DNA of 64,000 bases from Crossaster papposus (taxonomy: Eukaryota > Echinodermata > Asteroidea > Velatida > Solasteridae), in assembly GCA_037893245.1 (NCBI GenBank), contig JBAIAA010000117.1, forward strand, positions 496,001 through 560,000, written 5' to 3'. The notes under the pieces were generated by a model that was not told where the DNA came from, ran no database searches, and saw nothing but the letters and a program-made list of their open reading frames with translations. Numbering within the stretch: position 1 is the first letter of the stretch; each line of letters begins with the position of its first letter. Shown here piece by piece: positions 12,968 to 26,800 of this stretch. The translations under genes and the position numbers were made by a program.

Positions 12968-15900
12968 GAGCCTAACAAACACTTTTCGGTTTTTTTCACC
13001 GTCAGAACACAAAATAGACTTCCAACGCTCCCAAATGGTCTATAGAGCTCATTTAGCCTAACAAATCCTTTTCGGTTTTTTTCACCATCAGAACACGAAA
13101 TGGACTTCCAATACTCCCAAATGGTCTATAGAGCTCATTGAGCCTAACAAACACTTTTCGGGTTTTTTCACCATCAGAACCCGAAATGGACTTCCAATAC
13201 TCCCAAATGGTCGATAGCGCTCAATAAGCGTAACAAACACTTTTCGGTTTTTCTCACCGTCAAAACACCAAATGGACTTTCAACACTCCCAAATGGTCTA
13301 TAGCGATCAATAAGCCTAACAAACACTTTTCGGTTTTTTTCACGGTCAAAACACGAAATGGACTTCCAATACTCCCACATGGTCTATAGACCTCAATGAG
13401 CCTAACAAACACTTTTCGGGTTTTCTTCACCGTCGAACACAAAATAGACTTCCAACGCTCCCAAATGGTCTATAGCGCTCATTTAGCCTAACAAACACTT
13501 TTCGGTTTTTTTTACCATCAGCTATAGGCCTCAATGAGCCTAACAAACACTTTTCGGTTTTTTTCACCGCTAGAACACCAAATGGACATCCAACGCTCCC
13601 AAATGTTGTATAGTGCTCAATGAGCCTAACAAACACTTTTCGGTTTTTTTCACCGTCAGAACACAAAATAGACTTCCAACGCTCCCAAATGGTCTATAGA
13701 GCTCATTTAGCCTAACAAACACTTTTCGTGTGTTTTCACCGCCAGAACACCAAATGAACATCCAACGCTCCCAAATGTTGTATAGTGCTCAATGAGCCTA
13801 ACAAACACTTTTCGGGTTTTTTCACCGTCAGAACACAAAATAGACTTCCAACGCTCCCAAATGGTCTATAGAGCTCATTTAGCCTAACAAACACTTTTCC
13901 GGTTTTGTTCACCATCAGAACACGAAATGGACTTCCAACGCTCCCAAATGGTCTATAGCGCTCAATGAGCCTAACAAACACTTTTCGGTTTTTTTCACCA
14001 TCAGCTATAACCCTCAATGAGCCTAACAAACACTTTTCGGTTTTTCTCACCGTCAAAACACGAAATGGACTTTCAACACTCCCAAATTGTCTATAGCGCT
14101 CAATAAGCCTAACAAACACTTTTCGGGTTTTTCCACCTTCAGAACACAAAATAGACTTCCAACGCTCCCAAATGGTCTATAGGCCTCAATGAGCCTAACA
14201 AACACTTTTCGGGTTTTCTTCACCGTCGAACACAAAATAGACTTCCAACGCTCCCAAATGGTCTATAGCGCTCATTTAGCCTAACAAACACTTTTCGGGT
14301 TTTTTCACCATCAGCTATAGGCTTCAATGAGCCTAACAAACACTTTTCGGTTTTTTTCACCGCCAGAACACCAAATGGACATCCAACGCTCCCAAATGTT
14401 GTATAGTGCTCAATGAGCCTAACAAACACTTTTCGGGTTTTTTCACCGTCAGAACACAAAATAGACTTCCAACGCTCCCAAATGGTCAATAGGGCTCATT
14501 TAGCCTAACAAACACTTTTCGGGTTTTGTTCACCATCAGAACACGAAATGGACTTCCAACGCTCCCAAATGGTCTATAGGCCTCAATGAGCCTAACAAAC
14601 ACTTTTCGGGTTTTCTTCACCGTCGAACACAAAATTGACTTCCAACGCTCCCAAATGGTCTATAGCGCTCATTTAGCCTAACAAACACTTTTCGGGTTTT
14701 TTCACAGTCAGAACACCAAATGGACATCCAACGCTCCCAAATGTTCTATAGTGCTCAATGAGCCTAACAAACACTTTTCGGTTTTTTTCACCGTCAGAAC
14801 ACAAAATAGACTTCCAACTCTCCCAAATGGTCTATAGAGCTCATTTAGCCTAACAAACACTTCTCGGGTTTTGTTCACCATCAGAACACGAAATGGACTT
14901 CCAACGCTCCCAAATGGTCTATAGCGCTCAATGAGCCTAACAAACACTTTTCGGGTTTTTTCACCGTCAGAACACAAATTAGACTTCCAACGCTCCCAAA
15001 TGGTCTATAGCGCTCATTTAGCCTAACATACACTTTTCGGGGTTTTTTCACCGTCAGAACACCAAATGGACTTCCAACACTCCCAAACGGTCTATAGGCC
15101 TCAATGAGCCTAACAAACACTTTTCGGTTTTTTTCACCGTCAGAACACAAAATAGACTTCCAACGCTCCCAAATGGTCTATAGAGCTCATTTAGCCTAAC
15201 AAATCCTTTTCGGTTTTTTTCACCATCAGAACACGAAATGGACTTCCAATACTCCCAAATGGTCTATAGAGCTCATTGAGCCTAACAAACACTTTTCGGG
15301 TTTTTTCACCATCAGAACCCGAAATGGACTTCCAATACTCCCAAATGGTCGATAGCGCTCAATAAGCGTAACAAACACTTTTCGGTTTTTCTCACCGTCA
15401 AAACACCAAATGGACTTTCAACACTCCCAAATGGTCTATAGCGATCAATAAGCCTAACAAACACTTTTCGGTTTTTTTCACGGTCAAAACACGAAATGGA
15501 CTTCCAATACTCCCACATGGTCTATAGACCTCAATGAGCCTAACAAACACTTTTCGGGTTTTCTTCACCGTCGAACACAAAATAGACTTCCAACGCTCCC
15601 AAATGGTCTATAGCGCTCATTTAGCCTAACAAACACTTTTCGGTTTTTTTTACCATCAGCTATAGGCCTCAATGAGCCTAACAAACACTTTTCGGTTTTT
15701 TTCACCGCTAGAACACCAAATGGACATCCAACGCTCCCAAATGTTGTATAGTGCTCAATGAGCCTAACAAACACTTTTCGGTTTTTTTCACCGTCAGAAC
15801 ACAAAATAGACTTCCAACGCTCCCAAATGGTCTATAGAGCTCATTTAGCCTAACAAACACTTTTCGTGTGTTTTCACCGCCAGAACACCAAATGAACATC

Positions 15901-18294
15901 CAACGCTCCCAAATGTTGTATAGTGCTCAATGAGCCTAACAAACACTTTTCGGGTTTTTTCACCGTCAGAACACAAAATAGACTTCCAACGCTCCCAAAT
16001 GGTCTATAGAGCTCATTTAGCCTAACAAACACTTTTCCGGTTTTGTTCACCATCAGAACACGAAATGGACTTCCAACGCTCCCAAATGGTCTATAGCGCT
16101 CAATGAGCCTAACAAACACTTTTCGGTTTTTTTCACCATCAGCTATAACCCTCAATGAGCCTAACAAACACTTTTCGGTTTTTCTCACCGTCAAAACACG
16201 AAATGGACTTTCAACACTCCCAAATTGTCTATAGCGCTCAATAAGCCTAACAAACACTTTTCGGGTTTTTCCACCTTCAGAACACAAAATAGACTTCCAA
16301 CGCTCCCAAATGGTCTATAGGCCTCAATGAGCCTAACAAACACTTTTCGGGTTTTCTTCACCGTCGAACACAAAATAGACTTCCAACGCTCCCAAATGGT
16401 CTATAGCGCTCATTTAGCCTAACAAACACTTTTCGGGTTTTTTCACCATCAGCTATAGGCTTCAATGAGCCTAACAAACACTTTTCGGTTTTTTTCACCG
16501 CCAGAACACCAAATGGACATCCAACGCTCCCAAATGTTGTATAGTGCTCAATGAGCCTAACAAACACTTTTCGGGTTTTTTCACCGTCAGAACACAAAAT
16601 AGACTTCCAACGCTCCCAAATGGTCAATAGGGCTCATTTAGCCTAACAAACACTTTTCGGGTTTTGTTCACCATCAGAACACGAAATGGACTTCCAACGC
16701 TCCCAAATGGTCTATAGGCCTCAATGAGCCTAACAAACACTTTTCGGGTTTTCTTCACCGTCGAACACAAAATTGACTTCCAACGCTCCCAAATGGTCTA
16801 TAGCGCTCATTTAGCCTAACAAACACTTTTCGGGTTTTTTCACAGTCAGAACACCAAATGGACATCCAACGCTCCCAAATGTTCTATAGTGCTCAATGAG
16901 CCTAACAAACACTTTTCGGTTTTTTTCACCGTCAGAACACAAAATAGACTTCCAACTCTCCCAAATGGTCTATAGAGCTCATTTAGCCTAACAAACACTT
17001 CTCGGGTTTTGTTCACCATCAGAACACGAAATGGACTTCCAACGCTCCCAAATGGTCTATAGCGCTCAATGAGCCTAACAAACACTTTTCGGGTTTTTTC
17101 ACCGTCAGAACACAAATTAGACTTCCAACGCTCCCAAATGGTCTATAGCGCTCATTTAGCCTAACATACACTTTTCGGGGTTTTTTCACCGTCAGAACAC
17201 CAAATGGACTTCCAACACTCCCAAACGGTCTATAGGCCTCAATGAGCCTAACAAACACTTTTCGGTTTTTTTCACCGTCAGAACACAAAATAGACTTCCA
17301 ACGCTCCCAAATGGTCTATAGAGCTCATTTAGCCTAACAAATCCTTTTCGGTTTTTTTCACCATCAGAACACGAAATGGACTTCCAATACTCCCAAATGG
17401 TCTATAGAGCTCATTGAGCCTAACAAACACTTTTCGGGTTTTTTCACCATCAGAACCCGAAATGGACTTCCAATACTCCCAAATGGTCGATAGCGCTCAA
17501 TAAGCGTAACAAACACTTTTCGGTTTTTCTCACCGTCAAAACACCAAATGGACTTTCAACACTCCCAAATGGTCTATAGCGATCAATAAGCCTAACAAAC
17601 ACTTTTCGGTTTTTTTCACGGTCAAAACACGAAATGGACTTCCAATACTCCCACATGGTCTATAGACCTCAATGAGCCTAACAAACACTTTTCGGGTTTT
17701 CTTCACCGTCGAACACAAAATAGACTTCCAACGCTCCCAAATGGTCTATAGCGCTCATTTAGCCTAACAAACACTTTTCGGTTTTTTTTACCATCAGCTA
17801 TAGGCCTCAATGAGCCTAACAAACACTTTTCGGTTTTTTTCACCGCTAGAACACCAAATGGACATCCAACGCTCCCAAATGTTGTATAGTGCTCAATGAG
17901 CCTAACAAACACTTTTCGGTTTTTTTCACCGTCAGAACACAAAATAGACTTCCAACGCTCCCAAATGGTCTATAGAGCTCATTTAGCCTAACAAACACTT
18001 TTCGTGTGTTTTCACCGCCAGAACACCAAATGAACATCCAACGCTCCCAAATGTTGTATAGTGCTCAATGAGCCTAACAAACACTTTTCGGGTTTTTTCA
18101 CCGTCAGAACACAAAATAGACTTCCAACGCTCCCAAATGGTCTATAGAGCTCATTTAGCCTAACAAACACTTTTCCGGTTTTGTTCACCATCAGAACACG
18201 AAATGGACTTCCAACGCTCCCAAATGGTCTATAGCGCTCAATGAGCCTAACAAACACTTTTCGGTTTTTTTCACCATCAGCTATAACCCTCAAT
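11880..18294. repeat. 2,138-bp higher-order repeat, 3 copies
   Basis: Three consecutive copies start near 11880, 14018 and 16156. Every landmark I followed recurs at a step of exactly 2138, including F cassettes at 13175, 15313 and 17451, short monomers at 13519, 15657 and 17795, and 'ggtcaatagggctc' at 12347, 14485 and 16623. I saw no mismatch between the second and third copies at the places compared, so this is among the youngest expansions here. Each unit holds one F-D'-H-G-S cassette and three short monomers. Confidence 0.9.
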
Positions 18295-18694
18295 GAGCCT
18301 AACAAACACTTTTCGGTTTTTTTCACCGTCAGAACACAAAATAGACTTCCAACGCTCCCAAATGGTCTATAGAGCTCATTTAGCCTAACAAACACTTTTC
18401 GTGTGTTTTCACCGCCAGAACACCAAATGAACATCCAACGCTCCCAAATGTTGTATAGTGCTCAATGAGCCTAACAAACACTTTTCGGGTTTTTTCACCG
18501 TCAGAACACAAAATAGACTTCCAACGCTCCCAAATGGTCTATAGAGCTCATTTAGCCTAACAAACACTTTTCCGGTTTTGTTCACCATCAGAACACGAAA
18601 TGGACTTCCAACGCTCCCAAATGGTCTATAGCGCTCAATGAGCCTAACAAACACTTTTCGGTTTTTTTCACCATCAGCTATAACCCTCAATGAG
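17900..18694. repeat. 397-bp tandem duplication
   Basis: Two copies, about 17900-18297 and 18297-18694, each made of four full monomers and one short monomer. The unusual tract 'ttttcgtgtgttttc' marks both (near 18002 and 18399), as does the short subtype 'aaccctc' (18278 and 18675). It sits at the right border of the 2,138-bp array. Confidence 0.85.
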
Positions 18695-19026
18695 CCTAAC
18701 AAACACTTTTCGGTTTTTTTCACCGTCAGAACACAAAATATACTTCCAACGCTCCCAAATGGTCTATAGAGCTCATTTAGCCTAACAAACACTTTTCGGG
18801 TTTTGTTCACCATCAGAACACGAAATGGACTTCCAACGCTCCCAAATGGTCTATAGCGCTCAATGAGCCTAACAAACACTTTTCGGTTTTTCTCACCGTC
18901 AAAACACGAAATGGACTTTCAACACTCCCAAATGGTCTATAGCGCTCAATAAGCCTAACAAACACTTTTCGGGTTTTTCCACCTTCAGAACACAAAATAG
19001 ACTTCCAACGCTCCCAAATGGTCTAT

Positions 19027-21285
19027 AGGCCTCAATGAGCCTAACAAACACTTTTCGGGTTTTCTTCACCGTCGAACACAAAATAGACTTCCAACGCTCC
19101 CAAATGGTCTATAGCGCTCATTTAGCCTAACAAACACTTTTCGGATTTTTTCACCATCAGCTATAGGCTTCAATGAGCCTAACAAACACTTTTCGTTTTT
19201 TTTCACCGCCAGAACACCAAATGGACATCCAACGCTCCCAAATGTTGTATAGTGCTCAATGAGCCTAACAAACACTTTTCGGGTTTTTTCACCGTCAGAA
19301 CACAAAATAGACTTCCAACGCTCCCAAAAGGTCTATAGAGCTCATTTAGCCTAACAAATACTTTTCGGTTTTTTTCAACACCAAATGGACATCGAATGCT
19401 CCCAAATGTTGTATAGTGCTCAATGAGCCTAACAAACACTTTTCGGGTTTTTTCACCGTCAGAACACAAAATAGACTTCCAAAGCTCCCAAATGGTCAAT
19501 AGAGCTCATTTAGCCTAACAAACACTTTTCGGGTTTGGTTCACCATCAGAACACGAAATGGACTTCCAACGCTCCCAAATGGTCTATAGCGCTCAATAAG
19601 CCTAACAAACACTTTTCGGGTTTTTTCACGGTCAAAACACGAAATGGACTTCCAATACTCCCACATGGTCTATAGACCTCAATGAGCCTAACAAACACTT
19701 TTCGGGTTTTCTTCACCGTCGAACACAAAATAGACTTCCAACGCTCCCAAATGGTCTATAGCGCTCATTTAGCCTAACAAACACTTTTCGGGTTTTTTCA
19801 CCATCAGCTATAGGCCTCAATGAGCCTAACAAACACTTTTCGGTTTTTTTCACCGCTAGAACACCAAATGGACATCCAACGCTCCCAAATGTTGTATAGT
19901 GCTCAATGAGCCTAACAAACACTTTTCGGTTTTTTTCACCGTCAGAACACAAAATAGACTTCCAACGCTCCCAAATGGTCTATAGAGCTCATTTAGCCTA
20001 ACAAACACTTTTCGTGTGTTTTCACCGCCAGAACACCAAATGGACATCCAACGCTCCCAAATGTTGTATAGTGCTCAATGAGCCTAACAAACACTTTTCG
20101 GGTTTTTTCACCGTCAGAACACAAAATAGACTTCCAACGCTCCCAAATGGTCTATAGGCCTCAATGAGCCTAACAAACACTTTTCGGGTTTTCTTCACCG
20201 TCGAACACAAAATAGACTTCCAATGCTCCCAAATGGTCTATAGCGCTCATTTAGCCTAACAAACACTTTTCGGGTTTTTTCACCATCAGCTATAGGCTTC
20301 AATGAGCCTAACAAACACTTTTCGGTTTTTTTCACCGCCAGAACACCAAATGGACATCCAACGCTCCCAAATGTTGTATAGTGCTCAATGAGCCTAACAA
20401 ACACTTTTCAGGTTTTTTCACCGTCAGAACACAAAATAGACTTCCAACGCTCCCAAAAGGTCTATAGAGCTCATTTAGCCTAACAAACACTTTTCGGTTT
20501 TTTTCAACACCAAATGGACATCCAACGCTCCCAAATGTTGTATAGTGCTCAATGAGCCTAACAAACACTTTTCGGTTTTTTTCACCGTCAGAACACAAAA
20601 TAGACTTCCAACGCTCCCAAATGGTCAATAGAGCTCATTTAGCCTAACAAACACTTTTCGGGTTTTGTTCACCATCAGAACACGAAATGGACTTCCAACG
20701 CTCCCAAATGGTCTATAGCGCTCAATAAGCCTAACAAACACTTTTCGGTTTTTTTCACGGTCAAAACACGAAATGGACTTCCAATACTCCCACATGGTCT
20801 ATAGACCTCAATGAGCCTAACAAACACTTTTCGGGTTTTCTTCACCGTCGAACACAAAATAGACTTCCAACGCTCCCAAATGGTCTATAGCGCTCATTTA
20901 GCCTAACAAACACTTTTCGGTTTTTTTCACCATCAGCTATAGGCCTCAATGAGCCTAACAAACACTTTTCGGGTTTTTTCACCGCTAGAACACCAAATGG
21001 ACATCCAACGCTCCCAAATGTTGTATAGTGCTCAATGAGCCTAACAAACACTTTTCGGTTTTTTTCACCGTCAGAACACAAAATAGACTTCTAACGCTCC
21101 CAAATGGTCTATAGAGCTCATTTAGCCTAACAAACACTTTTCGTGTGTTTTCACCGCCAGAACACCAAATGGACATCCAACGCTCCCAAATGTTGTATAG
21201 TGCTCAATGAGCCTAACAAACACTTTTCGGGTTTTTTCACCGTCAGAACACAAAATAGACTTCCAACGCTCCCAAATGGTCTATA
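19027..21285. repeat. 1,129-bp duplication, 2 copies
   Basis: Copies of about 19027-20156 and 20156-21285. Both carry the monomer with the 8-bp deletion ('tttttttcaacacc', near 19376 and 20505), preceded by 'cccaaaaggtc'. Each copy keeps a few private changes, so it is older than the 2,138-bp triplication. Confidence 0.82.
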
Positions 21286-22118
21286 GAGCTCATTTAGCCT
21301 AACAAACACTTTTCCGGTTTTGTTCACCATCAGAACACGAAATGGACTTCCAACGCTCCCAAATGGTCTATAGCGCTCAATGAGCCTAACAAACACTTTT
21401 CGGTTTTTTTCACCATCAGCTATAACCCTCAATGAGCCTAACAAACACTTTTCGGGTTTTTTCACCGTCAGAACACAAAATAGACTTCCAACGCTCCCAA
21501 ATGGTCTATAGAGCTCATTTAGCCTAACAAACACTTTTCGGGTTTTGTTCACCATCAGAACACGAAATGGACTTCCAACGCTCCCAAATGGTCTATAGCG
21601 CTCAATGAGCCTAACAAACACTTTTCGGTTTTTCTCACCGTCAAAACACGAAATGGACTTTCAACACTCCCAAATGGTCTATAGCGCTCAATAAGCCTAA
21701 CAAACACTTTTCGGGTTTTTCCACCTTCAGAACACAAAATAGACTTCCAACGCTCCCAAATGGTCTATAGGCCTCAATGAGCCTAACAAACACTTTTCGG
21801 GTTTTCTTCACCGTCGAACACAAAATAGACTTCCAACGCTCCCAAATAGTCTATAGCGCTCATTTAGCCTAACAAACACTTTTCGGGTTTTTTCACCATC
21901 AGCTATAGGCTTCAATGAGCCTAACAAACACTTTTCGGTTTTTTTCACCGCCAGAACACCAAATGGACATCCAACGCTCCCAAATGTTGTATAGTGCTCA
22001 ATGAGCCTAACAAACACTTTTCGGGTTTTTTCACCGTCAGAACACAAAATAGACTTCCAACGCTCCCAAAAGGTCTATAGAGCTCATTTAGCCTAACAAA
22101 CACTTTTCGGTTTTTTTC

Positions 22119-22201
22119 AACACCAAATGGACATCCAACGCTCCCAAATGTTGTATAGTGCTCAATGAGCCTAACAAACACTTTTCGGGTTTTTTCACCG
22201 T
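22119..22201. repeat. Class C monomer with 8-bp deletion
   Basis: The usual 'ttcaccgccagaacacc' is shortened to 'ttcaacacc', a loss of 8 bp at the monomer border. Five copies were seen, near 19376, 20505, 22118, 24389 and 26688. In all five the preceding monomer has 'cccaaaagg' instead of 'cccaaatgg'. A monomer pair near 22716-22775 has 'cccaaaagg' but no deletion ('cacagccag'), so the substitution probably came first. Confidence 0.85.
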
Positions 22202-22331
22202 CAGAACACAAAATAGACTTCCAACGCTCCCAAATGGTCAATAGAGCTCATTTAGCCTAACAAACACTTTTCGGGTTTTGTTCACCATCAGAACACGAAA
22301 TGGACTTCCAACGCTCCCAAATGGTCTATAG

Positions 22332-23880
22332 CGCTCAATAAGCCTAACAAACACTTTTCGGGTTTTTCCACCTTCAGAACACAAAATAGACTTCCAACGC
22401 TCCCAAATGGTCTATAGGCCTCAATGAGCCTAACAAACACTTTTCGGGTTTTCTTCACCGTCGAACACAAAATAGACTTCCAACGCTCCCAAATGGTCTA
22501 TAGCGCTCATTTAGCCTAACAAACACTTTTCGGGTTTTTTCACCATCAGCTATAGGCCTCAATGAGCCTAACAAACACTTTTCGGTTTTTTTCACCGCTA
22601 GAACACCAAATGGACATCCAACGCTCCCAAATGTTGTATAGTGCTCAATGAGCCTAACAAACACTTTTCGGGTTTTTTCACCGTCAGAACACAAAATAGA
22701 CTTCCAACGCTCCCAAAAGGTCTATAGAGCTCATTTAGCCTAACAAACACTTTTCGGTTTTTTTCACAGCCAGAACACCAAATGGACATCCAACACTCAC
22801 AAATGTTGTATAGTGCTCAATGAGCCTAACAAACACTTTTCGGGTTTTTTCACCGTCAGAACACAAAATAGACTTCCAACGCTCCCAAATGGTCAATAGA
22901 GCTCATTTAGACTAACAAACACTTTTCGGGTTTTGTTCACCATCAGAACACGAAATGGACTTCCAACGCTCCCAAATGGTCTATAGCGCTCAATGAGCCT
23001 AACAAACACTTTTCGGTTTTTTTCACCATCAGGTATAGGCCTCAATGAGCCTAACAAACACTTTTCGGGTTTTTTCACCGTCAGAACACAAAATAGACTT
23101 CCAACGCTCCTAAATGGTCAATAGAGCTCATTTAGCCTAACAAACACTTTTCGGGTTTTTTCACCGTCAGAACACAAAATAGACTTCCAACTCTCCCAAA
23201 TGGTCTATAGAGCTCATTTAAGCCTGACAAACACTTTTCGGGTTTTGTTCACCATCAGAACACGAAATGGACTTCCAACGCTCCCAAATGGTCTATAGCG
23301 CTCAATGAGCCTAACAAACACTTTTCGGTTTTTTTCACCGTCAGAACACAAATTAGACTTCCAACGCTCCCAAATGGTCTATAGCGCTCATTTAGCCTAA
23401 CAAACACTTTTCGGGTTTTTTTCACCGTCAGAACACTAAATGGACTTCCAACACTCCCAAACGGTCTATAGGCCTGAATGAGCCTAACAAACACTTTTCG
23501 GTTTTTTTCACCGTCAGAACACAAAATAGACTTCCAACGCTCCCAAATGGTCTATAGAGCTCATTTAGCCTAACAAACACTTTTCGGGTTTTGTTCACCA
23601 TCAGAACACGAAATGGACTTCCAACGCTCCCAAATGGTCTATAGCGCTCAATGAGCCTAACAAACACTTTTCGGTTTTTTTCACCATCAGCTATAACCCT
23701 CAATGAGCCTAACAAACACTTTTCGGGTTTTTTCACCGTCAGAACACAAAATAGACTTCCAACGCTCCCAAATGGTCTATAGAGCTCATTTAGCCTAACA
23801 AACACTTTTCGGGTTTTGTTCACCATCAGAACACGAAATGGACTTCCAACGCTCCCAAATGGTCTATAGCGCTCAATGAG
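22332..23880. repeat. Mixed monomers between HOR blocks
   Basis: Satellite only. It holds short monomers at 22547, 23030 (variant junction 'caggtata') and 23688, a 'tttaagcctgac' variant near 23219, and an A-B-A-E run around 23160-23520. I found no clean tandem copy of the whole stretch nearby. Confidence 0.8.
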
Positions 23881-26800
23881 CCTAACAAACACTTTTCGGT
23901 TTTTCTCACCGTCAAAACACGAAATGGACTTTCAACACTCCCAAATGGTCTATAGCGCTCAATAAGCCTAACAAACACTTTTCGGGTTTTTCCACCTTCA
24001 GAACACAAAATAGACTTCCAACGCTCCCAAATGGTCTATAGGCCTCAATGAGCCTAACAAACACTTTTCGGGTTTTCTTCACCGTCGAACACAAAATAGA
24101 CTTCCAACGCTCCCAAATGGTCTATAGCGCTCATTTAGCCTAACAAACACTTTTCGGGTTTTTTCACCATCAGCTATAGGCTTCAATGAGCCTAACAAAC
24201 ACTTTTCGGTTTTTTTCACCGCCAGAACACCAAATGGACATCCAACGCTCCCAAATGTTGTATAGTGCTCAATGAGCCTAACAAACACTTTTCGGGTTTT
24301 TTCACCGTCAGAACACAAAATAGACTTCCAACGCTCCCAAAAGGTCTATAGAGCTCATTTAGCCTAACAAACACTTTTCGGTTTTTTTCAACACCAAATG
24401 GACATCCAACGCTCCCAAATGTTGTATAGTGCTCAATGAGCCTAACAAACACTTTTCGGGTTTTTTCACCGTCAGAACACAAAATAGACTTCCAACGCTC
24501 CCAAATGGTCTATAGGCCTCAATGAGCCTAACAAACACTTTTCGGGTTTTCTTCACCGTCGAACACAAAATAGACTTCCAACGCTCCCAAATGGTCTATA
24601 GCGCTCATTTAGCCTAACAAACACTTTTCGGTTTTTTTCACCGCTAGAACACCAAATGGACATCCAACGCTCCCAAATGTTGTATAGTGCTCAATGAGCC
24701 TAACAAACACTTTTCGGGTTTTTTCACCGTCAGAACACAAATTAGACTTCCAACGCTCCCAAATGGTCTATAGCGCTCATTTAGCCTAACAAACACTTTT
24801 CGGGTTTTTTTCACCGTCAGAACACCAAATGGACTTCCAACACTCCCAAACGGTCTATAGGCCTGAATGAGCCTAACAAACACTTTTCGGTTTTTTTCAC
24901 CGTCAGAACACAAAATAGACTTCCAACGCTCCCAAATGGTCTATAGAGCTCATTTAGCCTAACAAACACTTTTCGGGTTTTGTTCACCATCAGAACACGA
25001 AATGGACTTCCAACGCTCCCAAATGGTCTATAGCGCTCAATGAGCCTAACAAACACTTTTCGGGTTTTTTCACCGTCAAAACACGAAATGGACTTTCAAC
25101 ACTCCCAAATGGTCTATAGCGCTCAATAAGCCTAACAAACACTTTTCGGGTTTTTCCACCGTCAGAACACAAAATAGACTTCCAACGCTCCCAAATGGTC
25201 TATAGGCCTCAATGAGCCTAACAAACACTTTTCGGGTTTTCTTCACCGTCGAACACAAAATAGACTTCCAACGCTCCCAAATGGTCTATAGCGCTCATTT
25301 AGCCTAACAAACACTTTTCGGGTTTTTTCACCATCAGCTATAGGCTTCAATGAGCCTAACAAACACTTTTCGGTTTTTTTCACCTCCAGAACACCAAATG
25401 GACATCCAACGCTCCCAAATGTTGTATAGTGCTCAGTGAGCCTAACAAACACTCTTCGGTTTTTTTCACCGTCGAACACAAAATAGACTTCCAACACTCC
25501 CAAATGGTCTATAGAGCTCATTTAGCCTAACAAATCCTTTTCGGTTTTTTTCACCATCAGAACACGAAATGGACTTCCAATACTCCCAAATGGTCTATAG
25601 AGCTCATTGAGCCTAACAAACACTTTTCGGGTTTTTTCACCATCAGAACACGAAATGGACTTCCAATACTCCCAAATGGTCGATAGCGCTCAATAAGCGT
25701 AACAAACACTTTTCGGTTTTTCTCACCGTCAAAACACCAAATGGACTTTCAACACTCCCAAATGGTCTATAGCGATCAATAAGCCTAACAAACACTTTTC
25801 GGTTTTTTTCACGGTCAAAACACGAAAAGGACTTCCAATACTCCCACATGGTCTATATACCTCAATGAGCCTAACAAACACTTTTCGGGTTTTCTTCACC
25901 GTCGAACACAAAATAGACTTCCAACGCTCCCAAATGGTCTATAGCGCTCATTTAGCCTAACAAACACTTTTCGGTTTTTTTCACCATCAGCTATAGGCCT
26001 CAATGAGCCTAACAAACACTTTTCGGTTTTTTTCACCGCTAGAACACCAAATGGACATCCAACGCTCCCAAATGTTGTATAGTGCTCAATGAGCCTAACA
26101 AACACTTTTCGGATTTTTTCACCGTCAGAACACAAAATAGACTTCCAACGCTCCCAAATGGTCTATAGACCTCATTTAGCCTAACAAACACTTTTCGGTT
26201 TTTCTCACCGTCAAAACACGAAATGGACTTTCAACACTCCCAAATGGTCTATAGCGCTCAATAAGCCTAACAAACACTTTTCGGGTTTTTCCACCTTCAG
26301 AACACAAAATAGACTTCCAACGCTCCCAAATGGTCTATAGGCCTCAATGAGCCTAACAAACACTTTTCGGGTTTTCTTCACCGTCGAACACAAAATAGAC
26401 TTCCAACGCTCCCAAATGGTCTATAGCGCTCATTTAGCCTAACAAACACTTTTCGGGTTTTTTCACCATCAGCTATAGGCTTCAATGAGCCTAACAAACA
26501 CTTTTCGGTTTTTTTCACCGCCAGAACACCAAATGGACATCCAACGCTCCCAAATGTTGTATAGTGCTCAATGAGCCTAACAAACACTTTTCGGGTTTTT
26601 TCACCGTCAGAACACAAAATAGACTTCCAACGCTCCCAAAAGGTCTATAGAGCTCATTTAGCCTAACAAACACTTTTCGGTTTTTTTCAACACCAAATGG
26701 ACATCCAACGCTCCCAAATGTTGTATAGTGCTCAATGAGCCTAACAAACACTTTTCGGGTTTTTTCACCGTCAGAACACAAAATAGACTTCCAACGCTCC

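Larger units (their letters stand above)
18409..22332. repeat. Block pair at 2,742-bp offset
   Basis: About 18409-19590 matches 21151-22332 at an offset of 2742, the sum of 1129 and the 1613-bp offset seen between 20332 and 21945. The flank of the 1,129-bp duplication therefore recurs on its other side. This is expected if a larger unit was duplicated before or after an internal 1,129-bp gain. Confidence 0.78.
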
